A stretch of 64,000 nt of DNA, taken from the NCBI GenBank assembly GCA_017453325.1, contig JAFTKK010000040.1, positions 1 to 64,000 of the forward strand. The letters are read 5' to 3'. The notes below the pieces were generated by a model, which was not told where the DNA came from, did not search any database, and saw only the letters and a list, made by a program, of their open reading frames with translations. Below are positions 32,772 through 40,749 of the stretch, piece by piece. The translations under genes were made by a program, and so were the position numbers. Origin of the DNA: Clostridia bacterium (lineage in GTDB: Bacteria > Bacillota > Clostridia > Oscillospirales > CAG-272). Each line of letters opens with the position of its first letter. The first letter of the stretch is position 1.

Positions 32772-34208
32772 TCAAAGACCCAACTTAAAGGGATTCATAA
32801 TGCCGTTGGGGTCAAGCTGCTTTTTCAGACCCTCAAAGACCTGCATAGCAGGACCGTATTGCTCCTTCATTAGGCGGCCGAGCTTGATGCCGACACCGTG
32901 GTGATCGTTTACGACACCGCCGTGTGCAAGTGCGGCACGCACGCCACAGCTCCAAACGGCCTGGTGCAGACGAAGCGCCTCAACGGGATCCTTCGGCACA
33001 TCCTTGCCGTCGATGATGAAGCGGTCATAGAGCATGGCGCCCCACTCATACCAATGCGAGAAGTGCGCGATGAACTTGGCCTGCGGGTAATTGGATTCGA
33101 TGGCCTTTTTCATGGCCCAGTAAATTTCCTCGATCTTGCCGTAGGGGGCAATCGTATCCATGGTGCCGAACATCTGCGGGATATCCATCATGTGACCGGG
33201 ATAGAAGAAGGTGATCTTCTCCTTCCACCACTTTTCGCCGTATTCGCTGCCAAGATCCTCTGCACCGTATTTGGCAAAGGTATCAAGCAGGATCTTTTCC
33301 TCCACGGCAACCAGATCAGAGCAGCCCTCGATGGCCACGTTCATAAACGCGCCCTTGCGCTCAACGCCCACGATCTTTTTAATAAGAGACGCGGTCTCGG
33401 CCTCGTCGTAAAGACGCATGACGGAGGGCTTGAACTTCTGCAAAAGCTCGCGGCTGGCCTTGAAGGCACCGCTCATATCCTGGAACAGGAAGCCGCGGAA
33501 GCGACGCTCCTCGGGCTGATCGTAAATGCGCATTTGCGCCTTGGTAATGACGCCGAGCGTACCCTCGGAGCCAATGAAGATCTGGTTAAGGTCGGGGCCT
33601 GCTGCGTGCTTCGGGGCGGGCGAGGTGTTGATGATATCGCCGTTCGGGAGCACGACCTCCATACCGAGCACCATATCGTCGATCTTGCCATACTTGGTGG
33701 AGCACACGCCGATACCGCGATGCGCAAGGAAGCCGCCGACCGTGGAGCAGGTGAGGGAGGAGGGATAGTGCATGGTAGCCTTACCGACCTCGTTGGCTGC
33801 CCACTCGATGTGCTTATAAATGGAGCCAGTACCGCATTCGATATACATACCCTCGGTATTGACCTCGTAAATTTGGTTCATGCGCTTGGTATCGAGCAGA
33901 ATACCGCCGCAGACCGGAATAGCACCGCCCTGCGTGCCGCCGCCCGCACCCCAGGTGGTGACGGGGAGCTTATAGTAATTGGCGATCTTTAAAACCTTAG
34001 AAACCTCGGCGGCATCCTTGGGGCAGACGATAAAGTCCGCCTCGGGCATACGGCAGCCGCGGTCGGCCCACATACGGGAAAGCCAATAGTAATCGACGCT
34101 GTGCGTGACCTTGTCGATCGGACGAACCGAGCAATTCTCCGTGCCAACGGCATCCTCAAGCTCGGTCAGAATCATCGAAAACAAAAAGTCGTTCATTTGA
34201 TAATTCAC
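32772..34208 (-). CDS. FAD-linked oxidase (GlcD / D-lactate dehydrogenase / AGPS-like)
   Basis: This 478-residue flavoprotein has the FAD_binding_4 motif VTTWGAGGGTQGGAI, SSLTCSTVGGFLAHRGIG and GSEGTLGVITKAQ, then a FAD-oxidase C-domain. The near-C-terminal VVNDHHGVG resembles the HHH-type motif of alkyl-DHAP synthase. Such enzymes oxidise 2-hydroxy acids or related alcohols. With a following Fe-S protein and an Etf in the same operon it resembles LctD-LctBC or GlcD-GlcF systems. It is the first gene of the operon, from GTG 34208 after AAAGGAG. Confidence 0.9.
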   Translation of the reverse strand: MNYQMNDFLFSMILTELEDAVGTENCSVRPIDKVTHSVDYYWLSRMWADRGCRMPEADFIVCPKDAAEVSKVLKIANYYKLPVTTWGAGGGTQGGAIPVCGGILLDTKRMNQIYEVNTEGMYIECGTGSIYKHIEWAANEVGKATMHYPSSLTCSTVGGFLAHRGIGVCSTKYGKIDDMVLGMEVVLPNGDIINTSPAPKHAAGPDLNQIFIGSEGTLGVITKAQMRIYDQPEERRFRGFLFQDMSGAFKASRELLQKFKPSVMRLYDEAETASLIKKIVGVERKGAFMNVAIEGCSDLVAVEEKILLDTFAKYGAEDLGSEYGEKWWKEKITFFYPGHMMDIPQMFGTMDTIAPYGKIEEIYWAMKKAIESNYPQAKFIAHFSHWYEWGAMLYDRFIIDGKDVPKDPVEALRLHQAVWSCGVRAALAHGGVVNDHHGVGIKLGRLMKEQYGPAMQVFEGLKKQLDPNGIMNPFKLGL

Positions 34209-34254
34209 TTTTTTCTTCTCCTTTAAATAAAGTAATCGGGATTGCTACGCCTTC

Positions 34255-34317
34255 ATTGTACCACAACGCCGCGCCGATGAAAATGTAAAAAAAGATTTCT
34301 TTTTTGTAAAAAACGAT
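34255..34317 (-). promoter_or_regulatory. Operon promoter with tandem AraC-type operator
   Basis: On the minus strand TTTTCA (34278-34283) and TACAAT (34255-34260) are 17 bp apart, a weak -35 with a fair -10. Directly upstream are two direct repeats TGTAAAAAANGAT (plus-strand reading) at 34284-34296 and 34305-34317. Their 21-bp offset, two helix turns, is as in AraC-family activator sites that abut a weak -35. Confidence 0.7.
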
Positions 34318-34337
34318 ACAAAATGCAGATTTTATGT

Positions 34338-34343
34338 TATAAT
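34338..34343 (+). promoter_or_regulatory. -10 box of the AraC regulator gene
   Basis: TATAAT lies 25 bp upstream of the chosen GTG start; the matching -35 (GATACA, 34315-34320) is weak and overlaps the second operator copy, fitting autoregulation. Confidence 0.6.
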
Positions 34344-34368
34344 GAAAAAAACGCATGGGAGGCACACT

Positions 34369-35202
34369 GTGAAAACGATATCCTTTGAAAAGCTTTACAA
34401 CACCGAGTTTTATATCAGCGAGCCCATGGTGAAGCCCCAATACTGGGCAGCACGCGGCAACGTTTTTAACGCCCTCGGCAAGCCCAAGATCTCACACACG
34501 CTGCTCTGGTTTAAAAACTGTGCCGGCACCGTGACACTCCCGACGGGAGAAGCCTTAGAGGTGCCGCATAATGCCTTGATCTACACGGCAAAGGGCATTG
34601 AATATGCCATCCGCTTCCAGGACACCAACCGCGACCGCGAGGACACCGTTGTCATTCATTTTCAAATGACCGACAAAACGGGCGAGGACATTACCCCCAC
34701 CCCGAGGCCCGTGGTTTGCCTGAAAAGCGTGGATGCTGCCACCGCCCTGCTGCTCGATATGCTGGCCGAGGAGTGCAAGAAAAACGTGGTATGCATCCCC
34801 GAGGTGGCGGCAGGCATATACAAGATGCTCGCCGAGATTTGTCAAAAACAAAAAAGGCGCACCACCAAAAACAAATTCGCGCGTATCCGACGCGGTATTG
34901 AGCTGCTGGAGGGAGATAACGACCTCAGCATCGGCGAAATTGCGGCGGAATGCGGCGTCAGCGAATGCTATTTTCGCCGCCTGTTTCACCAGTACAGCGG
35001 CGAGAGCCCCATGCACTTCCGTCAACACCACCGCATTGAGCGCGCCAAGCAGCTGCTGCTCTCGGACGAGCACTATACCGTGGGAGAGGTGGCGGCAGAG
35101 CTGCATTTCCTTGACATTTACCATTTCAGCAAGACCTTTAAAAAGTTTTGCGGCATGTCACCCAACAACTTCCTGCAAAGCGAGGGGGAGGAAAGCAATT
35201 AA
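34369..35202 (+). CDS. AraC-family transcriptional regulator
   Basis: This 277-residue regulator has an N-terminal cupin-like sensing domain (about 1-150) and a C-terminal double HTH. The latter shows LSIGEIAAECGVSECYFRRL and YTVGEVAAELHFLDIYHFSK, then FKKFCGMSPNNF. I chose the GTG at 34369 because GGGAGG lies 6 bp upstream; an ATG 27 bp earlier overlaps the -10 box. It is divergent from the ten-gene catabolic operon and likely activates it when its sugar-like ligand binds. Confidence 0.92.
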   Translation: MKTISFEKLYNTEFYISEPMVKPQYWAARGNVFNALGKPKISHTLLWFKNCAGTVTLPTGEALEVPHNALIYTAKGIEYAIRFQDTNRDREDTVVIHFQMTDKTGEDITPTPRPVVCLKSVDAATALLLDMLAEECKKNVVCIPEVAAGIYKMLAEICQKQKRRTTKNKFARIRRGIELLEGDNDLSIGEIAAECGVSECYFRRLFHQYSGESPMHFRQHHRIERAKQLLLSDEHYTVGEVAAELHFLDIYHFSKTFKKFCGMSPNNFLQSEGEESN

Positions 35203-35215
35203 CCCCAAAACGGGC

Positions 35216-35269
35216 GGAAAAAGGGACAGTACGACCTGCGATAAAGCAGGTCGTACCGTCCCTTTTTGT
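35216..35269. terminator. Bidirectional terminator after AraC gene
   Basis: A long stem AAAAAGGGAC-GTACGACCTGC/GCAGGTCGTAC-GTCCCTTTTT has one mismatch and a 6-nt loop. It lies between the convergent AraC gene and the 666-residue gene. Confidence 0.92.
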
Positions 35270-35283
35270 TTTAAAAATGCCAA

Positions 35284-37284
35284 TTATTTGAACCAAAGAT
35301 ACGTGGGGCGCAGATATGCCACCCTTTCGCTCAATTCAATGCCATCCTCGGTCGCGCGCACATCGGCGGAGTACCACTGACCCTGATCGTCCATGGCAAG
35401 AATTTCGCGATACCGACGCCATTTAGGGGGAAGATGCAGCAGAATATGCTCAGCATCATCGCTGCTCAGATTGATGAGGGTGAGCAAGCCGATGAACGCT
35501 TCGCCCTCTGTCTTTTGTGCCTCGTTCATCAAAGCAAACACGCGCGGCGCGTTTTTGACCAGCACCAGCTCATCCGCCGCCTCGGTGATCAGCTGCTGAA
35601 AGAGCTTTTGGCGGCGATAGTTCAGCAGCGACTGAGAATAATTCTTTTCGAGCGTCATTCCCATGACGATCACGGTGCCCCCCAGCTTATTGCGAAAACG
35701 CGTCAATGCGGGGCAAACGAGCTCTTTTTTAAAGGTATACGCCTCGGTGATCACCTCGGTGTGCGCATCGGTTTGCGTGAGGCGCAGCAGCTTGCCGTTG
35801 CGGCCGCTTGCGAAGAAATGCGGGATCATCATATGGCGTCCCGTGCTGGTCGGCGCGTAGCCCTCACGAATGATCTCCCTCGCGCACCCGTCGTACTTGA
35901 ACGGAACGGTGGCCACATCCTCGCCCACGTCAACGCCGAGATACTCGCCGTAGCCGCGCGCGCAAAGCGCCTTAGCGGCGTCTCCGTCAAGGAAAAGAGT
36001 CTTTGAAAGGTATTCCATGACGCGCTCGTGCGGATAATACGTAGCGGGGCGGGCATCCCAAAAGGCGATGGGGGCCTGCTCGGTGGTGTAAGGAATGCCC
36101 AGCAGGCTGACTGCCTGCGTCCAATACGGCAGCTTGCTTGTCTGATCAAGGGTATTGCAGAAGGGATCAAAGGTGATCTCCACACCCTTTAGCTCACAGC
36201 GCTTCGCAACCTGATGCAGCGCCTCGTGACGGGGGCGCTCCTTGGCATAGGCAAGGCCAAAGGCGGGATCCTCATTGGAATCGTCGAGCAGCTGCTGGGT
36301 CTGGAGCGTGCAGCCGTCAAAGCCTGCCGAATACACGGCGGCAATCATGGCCTGCATTTCCCTGCCCGAGGTGAAAAAGCGCGTGTGGGGAAAGCTATCA
36401 CCCTCAAAATAATACCGATAGGGCGCTTTGATATGCTGCTTTGAGTAAATAGGATGAAAGAGCTGCGAGGGGATATCCTGCACACGCACGCCGTTATACA
36501 TAGCACCGTAAAGTCTCGTGTGTGGCACGTGACGCTCCCCCGCAAAGGCCTTGGCCACGGCAGAAGCGCAGTTACCATCCTCATCGGAGGTGCCTGCCTC
36601 CATGGTGCCGATGGGGATTGCGGGATCGACCTCATCGACCGCACGGCGGATTTCGGTAGCAAGGAGCACCAGGGACTCGCGGATCAGCGCGCGCCACTCA
36701 CGAAGCAGGGCAAGCCCCTCCCCGTTTTTTTGGTCGAAGATCGAGACCAGCTCCTCGCGTGTATAATAACGCCCCGTTTTCTTGGCAAAGGCATCAAGAT
36801 GATATTGGCAGAAGCAGCCGTAGCCACGCGTCGAAGCGTGAATGGAAAAATCATCCTCCATAAAAATGAAGGCGGGACGGGCGATCTTGAGAAACGTGAT
36901 GGCAAACTGACCGAGCCATGCGCGAAAGGCGGGATCCAGCGGGCAGGTGGAATAATACACCTCCTCTCCGTTTTGTGTAACGGTTCGCGCAAATTCCTCT
37001 TGGTTTCCGAGCTTGACGGAGCAGATAAACCACCAGCCGCACTCAATGCCAAGGGGAGCAACGCTTTCCTTGACGATCTTGAAATTCTCGGCATATTGCT
37101 CTACGTAATCCTTGGTGGGAAAGGCAGACGAGCGAAATCCCTTATTGGGAAAAGAGAGCATGAAGCGGTTGAAGCCGAACCTTTCGTGCTGCTCCACGAG
37201 CTCTGCGATGATCTGCTCGGGGGTGTGCCAGTCCCAGTCGAGCACGGCGGGGATCACGGTATCAAGCTTATCGATTTTTTTCAT
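35284..37284 (-). CDS. Unrecognised 666-aa protein, possibly TIM-barrel glycosidase-like
   Basis: I do not recognise this family with certainty. The protein is soluble, without a signal peptide. The first about 400 residues show alternating strand/helix blocks typical of a (beta/alpha)8 barrel, with acidic strand ends such as FIFMEDDFS, IPIGTMEAGTSDE and YYFEGDSFP. The last about 250 residues include YLGVDVGEDVATV, an EKNYSQSLLNYRR segment and a beta-rich end. The overall plan recalls GH42-like or other clan-A glycosidases with trimerisation/beta domains. The start MKKIDKLD at 37284 has AAGGA upstream. Its neighbours are sugar enzymes, which supports a carbohydrate role. Confidence 0.6.
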   Translation of the reverse strand: MKKIDKLDTVIPAVLDWDWHTPEQIIAELVEQHERFGFNRFMLSFPNKGFRSSAFPTKDYVEQYAENFKIVKESVAPLGIECGWWFICSVKLGNQEEFARTVTQNGEEVYYSTCPLDPAFRAWLGQFAITFLKIARPAFIFMEDDFSIHASTRGYGCFCQYHLDAFAKKTGRYYTREELVSIFDQKNGEGLALLREWRALIRESLVLLATEIRRAVDEVDPAIPIGTMEAGTSDEDGNCASAVAKAFAGERHVPHTRLYGAMYNGVRVQDIPSQLFHPIYSKQHIKAPYRYYFEGDSFPHTRFFTSGREMQAMIAAVYSAGFDGCTLQTQQLLDDSNEDPAFGLAYAKERPRHEALHQVAKRCELKGVEITFDPFCNTLDQTSKLPYWTQAVSLLGIPYTTEQAPIAFWDARPATYYPHERVMEYLSKTLFLDGDAAKALCARGYGEYLGVDVGEDVATVPFKYDGCAREIIREGYAPTSTGRHMMIPHFFASGRNGKLLRLTQTDAHTEVITEAYTFKKELVCPALTRFRNKLGGTVIVMGMTLEKNYSQSLLNYRRQKLFQQLITEAADELVLVKNAPRVFALMNEAQKTEGEAFIGLLTLINLSSDDAEHILLHLPPKWRRYREILAMDDQGQWYSADVRATEDGIELSERVAYLRPTYLWFK

Positions 37285-37447
37285 TGGCCATATCCTTTCT
37301 CCGCGGTATTTACACATTTTATCATAGCACGCACAAAACGAAAAATCTTATCTTTTCGATAACAAATATTGCAAAAAGGATACATTGCGCCATTTATACC
37401 GTTTGCAAGCGGGCTTGGAAAGAACACCTGCAGCGGCAAGCGCGTGA

Positions 37448-37478
37448 AAAAAAGAGCGTGCCGAAGCACGCTCTTTTC
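37448..37478 (-). terminator. Terminator of IolE-like/IolG-like operon
   Basis: AAAGAGCGTGC and GCACGCTCTTT flank a CGAA loop, followed on minus by a run of T. Confidence 0.92.
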
Positions 37479-37487
37479 GTTTGTTTT

Positions 37488-38675
37488 TTAGATCTCGGGA
37501 ATGACCACTTCGATCTCGCGACCGAGCTCGGCGGATTTTGCGATACCGTCGATAATGGCCTGGTTGTAAAGGATCTGAGAGGAGGGAACGGGTGCGGTGC
37601 CGCCATTCTTAATCGCGTCACAGAAGGAACGAACCTTCTTTTCGAACAGACCCATGCCACTCTTATCCTCAATGATCGGGATCACGGTCTCGGTCTGCTC
37701 ACCGCAAACCTCGTGATAAAGCTTCATCGCACCGCCCACGGTGCCGTTCCAGCACTCGGTGGAGGGGATGCGCAGACCGCCCTTGGTACCGAGGATGATG
37801 GTATCACCGGGGGTATCCATATTCATAGCCCAAGCGATGCGGAAATCAAGGATGATACCGCCCTCAAGGCGAACGAAGGCTGCGGCAAAATCGTCAACCT
37901 GGAATGCCTTGGCATACTCGGGATGGCCGATTTTTACGTAGTTGGAATAGTTCGGATCGGTGCCAAAGAAGTTGGACTTGTAGCCGCTGACCGTGAGGGG
38001 CTTGGGATAGCCGATGGCGTTGAGAACCATGTCGAGCGAGTAGCAGCCGATATCACCAAGTGCGCCGATGCCGGCAGTCTCGTCGGTGATGAAGGTGGTG
38101 CCGAACGGAGTCGGGATACCGCGACGGCGGCCGCCGCCGGTCTGGATGTAGTAGATCTGGCCGAGAACGCCGCTGTCAACGATCTTCTTGATCATCTTCA
38201 TGTTCTCGTCAAGGCGGGGCTGGAAGCCGATGGACAAGATCTTGCCGCTTTCCTTCTCAGCCTTCATGACGGCAATAGCCTCGTCAAGGGTTACCGTAAA
38301 GGGCTTCTCCAGCAGCACGTGCACGCCCTTCTTGAGCGCGTAGATCGCGGGCTCTGCGTGCTGACGGTTGTAGGTGCAGATGGTAACGGCATCAAGGTTC
38401 AGGCTCTCGTCGTCGAGCAGCTCCTTGTGATCTTTATAATCGGTCTTAACGCCCTCAACACCGTATTTCTCGAAGAATGCCTTTGCCTTGCCGGGCACGA
38501 GGTCGGCACCTGCCACGATCTCAACGTCGGGCTGCTTCATAAAGGACTTGACGTGGGAGCCTGCGATCCAACCGCAGCCGATGAACGCCACGCGCAGCTT
38601 GCGGGTGGTATCGATTACAACCTCTTCCTGAGAGTCCTTAAACGCATTCAGATCCTTATCTTCTGCAATAGCCAT
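37488..38675 (-). CDS. Gfo/Idh/MocA-family NAD(P)-dependent oxidoreductase
   Basis: This 395-residue dehydrogenase has the Rossmann loop FIGCGWIAGSHV, the EKPFT motif with the conserved Lys, and GALGDIGCYSLDM in the catalytic helix. Tyr stands where many inositol dehydrogenases have His. An unusual 25-residue leader precedes the Rossmann fold. Typical reactions are oxidation of a sugar or cyclitol hydroxyl. It is the second gene after an IolE-like isomerase, 40 bp apart, and the pair ends in a terminator. Confidence 0.92.
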   Translation of the reverse strand: MAIAEDKDLNAFKDSQEEVVIDTTRKLRVAFIGCGWIAGSHVKSFMKQPDVEIVAGADLVPGKAKAFFEKYGVEGVKTDYKDHKELLDDESLNLDAVTICTYNRQHAEPAIYALKKGVHVLLEKPFTVTLDEAIAVMKAEKESGKILSIGFQPRLDENMKMIKKIVDSGVLGQIYYIQTGGGRRRGIPTPFGTTFITDETAGIGALGDIGCYSLDMVLNAIGYPKPLTVSGYKSNFFGTDPNYSNYVKIGHPEYAKAFQVDDFAAAFVRLEGGIILDFRIAWAMNMDTPGDTIILGTKGGLRIPSTECWNGTVGGAMKLYHEVCGEQTETVIPIIEDKSGMGLFEKKVRSFCDAIKNGGTAPVPSSQILYNQAIIDGIAKSAELGREIEVVIPEI

Positions 38676-38715
38676 GATAAAATCCTCCTAAAATTTTTTA
38701 TTTGTTCGGCAACAC

Positions 38716-39531
38716 TCAGTTACCAATGGATTTCAGATAATTTCTGCTCTTTTCGATGCACTCGAGGGGCGTAAGACCCATAGAGGGCTTATCCTGCTCG
38801 ACAACGACCCACTCGGCACCCGCATCCTTGGCGGCGGCGAGAATAGCGGGGAAATCCTGCAGGCCGGAGCCAACGGGACGGAACTCAAAGTTGCCGGGGC
38901 GCGTGGGCGCCTTCTTCTCAATGCCGATGAGCTCGTACATATCGTCAGACTTTTCACCGTAGAAATCCTTGAGGTGAACAACGGGAGCGCGACCCGTGTA
39001 TTTGCGGATGTAGGCTGCGGGCTCCTCGCCGCCGACGTTGACCCAGCAAACGTCAAGCTCGGTCTTCAGCAGGTCGGGGGAAACCTCATCGTACAGAACC
39101 TCAAGCGCATACTTACCGTCGATCTTGATAAACTCAAAATCGTGGTTGTGGTAAAGCAGGGTCATGCCGAGCTTCTTGGCCACGGCGCCCAGCATTTTTA
39201 CGTTTTCGATCACCGCGGCAAAGCCCTCGGTGCCGGGTCTGTCCTCCTCCACAAGGTAAGGAACGACCACGTATTTGCAGCCGATGACGGCGTACTGCGA
39301 GAGCACGGCCTCGGGTGCGGCTACCATATCGCGGTAGGGTACGTGTGCAGAGATCGGTACGAGGCCAATATCCTCACACATTTTTTTGATGTCGGCGGGA
39401 TCGTTGTCGTAAAGACCTGCGAACTCAACGCCGTCATAGCCCATGTTTTTGATCTTTTGCAAGGTGCCGCGAAGATCTGCTTTTGCATCATCGCGCACGG
39501 AATAAACTTGTACTGCAACAGGCAATGCCAT
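38716..39531 (-). CDS. IolE-like sugar phosphate isomerase/epimerase (AP-endonuclease-2 fold)
   Basis: This 271-residue TIM-barrel protein starts VQVYSVRDDAKADLRGTLQKI and has MGYDGVEFAGLYDN, LYHNHDFEF (metal His/His/Asp region), ELDVCWVN, VHLKDFYG and VVEQDKP. These fit the xylose isomerase-like/IolE superfamily with a divalent metal centre. With the adjoining Gfo/Idh/MocA dehydrogenase it makes the pair often found for cyclitol or rare-sugar use (oxidise, then dehydrate or epimerise). First gene of the pair, behind a consensus promoter. Confidence 0.9.
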   Translation of the reverse strand: MALPVAVQVYSVRDDAKADLRGTLQKIKNMGYDGVEFAGLYDNDPADIKKMCEDIGLVPISAHVPYRDMVAAPEAVLSQYAVIGCKYVVVPYLVEEDRPGTEGFAAVIENVKMLGAVAKKLGMTLLYHNHDFEFIKIDGKYALEVLYDEVSPDLLKTELDVCWVNVGGEEPAAYIRKYTGRAPVVHLKDFYGEKSDDMYELIGIEKKAPTRPGNFEFRPVGSGLQDFPAILAAAKDAGAEWVVVEQDKPSMGLTPLECIEKSRNYLKSIGN

Positions 39532-39566
39532 AGCGAAGTACCTCCCTTTTGCATGATTGTAATTCC

Positions 39567-39595
39567 ATTATAATGTAGCTACGCGGCATTTTCAA
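39567..39595 (-). promoter_or_regulatory. Sigma-A promoter of IolE-like/IolG-like operon
   Basis: TTGAAA (complement of 39590-39595) and perfect TATAAT (complement of 39567-39572) are 17 bp apart, 36 bp upstream of the start. Confidence 0.88.
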
Positions 39596-39676
39596 GTCAT
39601 TTCAAGGCGAAATTAGGACAAAAGTTGCTCTATTTTCGAAAAATTTACAGTTTTACACCTCTTTTTTGCTTTTTGT

Positions 39677-39705
39677 TTGACAAAAACGGGAAAATACTAT
39701 ATACT
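39677..39705 (+). promoter_or_regulatory. Sigma-A promoter of alpha/beta hydrolase gene
   Basis: TTGACA 39677-39682, 17 bp, TATACT 39700-39705, then GGGAGG and the ATG at 39731. Confidence 0.88.
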
Positions 39706-39730
39706 AAAATATATTTTGGGAGGGCGCATC

Positions 39731-40681
39731 ATGAGAGAATTTTTAACCGAAGAAAATTTTAAAACCGAAATGGCAACGGCCGTGCTGCCCTACCTTTTTG
39801 CGCGCCGTGCCGAAAAAACCGTTTCTGCGCCCGACGGCAGCGCGCTCTTTACCTGCCATTACGCAGCAGACGGGGCGCGCGGCACGGTGGTGCTGGTGCA
39901 CGGCTTTTCGGAAAATGCAGAGAAATACCACGAGTTTATCTATTACCTGCTGCAAGAGCACCTCTCGGTGCTGATCTTTGATCAGCGGGGTCACGGACGC
40001 TCGGCGCGCGCGGCACCTGTCGGTGTGGTGCACGTGAGCCGTTTTTCCGATTACGTGGCCGACCTTGAGGCGATTCTGGCGGCATATGACGGCGAGCTTG
40101 TGACGCCCCTTTATCTGTTTGCCCACTCGATGGGCGGCGCCGTAGCCACGCTTTTTCTCAAAAAGCACAGGGACGTGTTTAAAAAAGCGGTGCTTTCTGC
40201 CCCGATGGCCGATCTGCAATATCGCGGCATCACACGCCTTGCCTGCCGCGCAGCCTGCCGCTTTTGCACGCTGACGGGACGCGCGAAAAGGGCGGTCTTT
40301 ATTTCTAAAAAGGACTATGAGAACGAGCCCTTTGAGCGCTCCTCCGCGCTCTCGCGCGCACGCTTTACCTATCTGCGCGACCAGCGGCGCAGCGATCCGC
40401 TGCTCAGCGGAGGCGCACCGAGCTATGCCTGGAGTGCGGCGGCTTTGGGGGTGCGGGGCAGGATCCTTGGGCGCGGCGTGCCCGAGCAGCTGCACCTGCC
40501 CGTGCTGCTTCTTTCGGCCGAGCACGAATACCTGGTAAACAACGCGGCACAGGAGGCGCTTGTTGCGCGCTTACCGCAGGGCAGGCTGAGACGCGTTGCC
40601 GGCAGCAAGCACGAGATCCTGTTCACCAATGACGAGATTTTGCACCCCGTATTGGGGGAAATACTGGATTTTTTGCAATAA
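39731..40681 (+). CDS. Lysophospholipase/monoacylglycerol-lipase-like alpha/beta hydrolase
   Basis: This 316-residue serine hydrolase (Hydrolase_4 / S33-like) has VHGFSENAEKYHEF at the oxyanion hole, IFDQRGHGRS, nucleophile elbow AHSMGGAV, a late acid in LLSAEHEYLV and His in GSKHEILF. Such enzymes hydrolyse lysophospholipids or monoglycerides. It has its own promoter and terminator and is probably cytosolic. The stretch from 39532 to 39730 holds two back-to-back promoters and nothing else. Confidence 0.92.
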   Translation: MREFLTEENFKTEMATAVLPYLFARRAEKTVSAPDGSALFTCHYAADGARGTVVLVHGFSENAEKYHEFIYYLLQEHLSVLIFDQRGHGRSARAAPVGVVHVSRFSDYVADLEAILAAYDGELVTPLYLFAHSMGGAVATLFLKKHRDVFKKAVLSAPMADLQYRGITRLACRAACRFCTLTGRAKRAVFISKKDYENEPFERSSALSRARFTYLRDQRRSDPLLSGGAPSYAWSAAALGVRGRILGRGVPEQLHLPVLLLSAEHEYLVNNAAQEALVARLPQGRLRRVAGSKHEILFTNDEILHPVLGEILDFLQ

Positions 40682-40706
40682 TTCCCTCCCCGACTGTGCC
40701 AAGATC

Positions 40707-40748
40707 AAAAAAGGAGCCAAACGCGAAGCTGCGTTTGGCTCCTTTTTT
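40707..40748. terminator. Bidirectional terminator between hydrolase and alpha-galactosidase
   Basis: AAGGAGCCAAACGC and GCGTTTGGCTCCTT flank a GAAGCT loop, with A/T runs both sides. Confidence 0.93.
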
Positions 40749-40749
40749 C

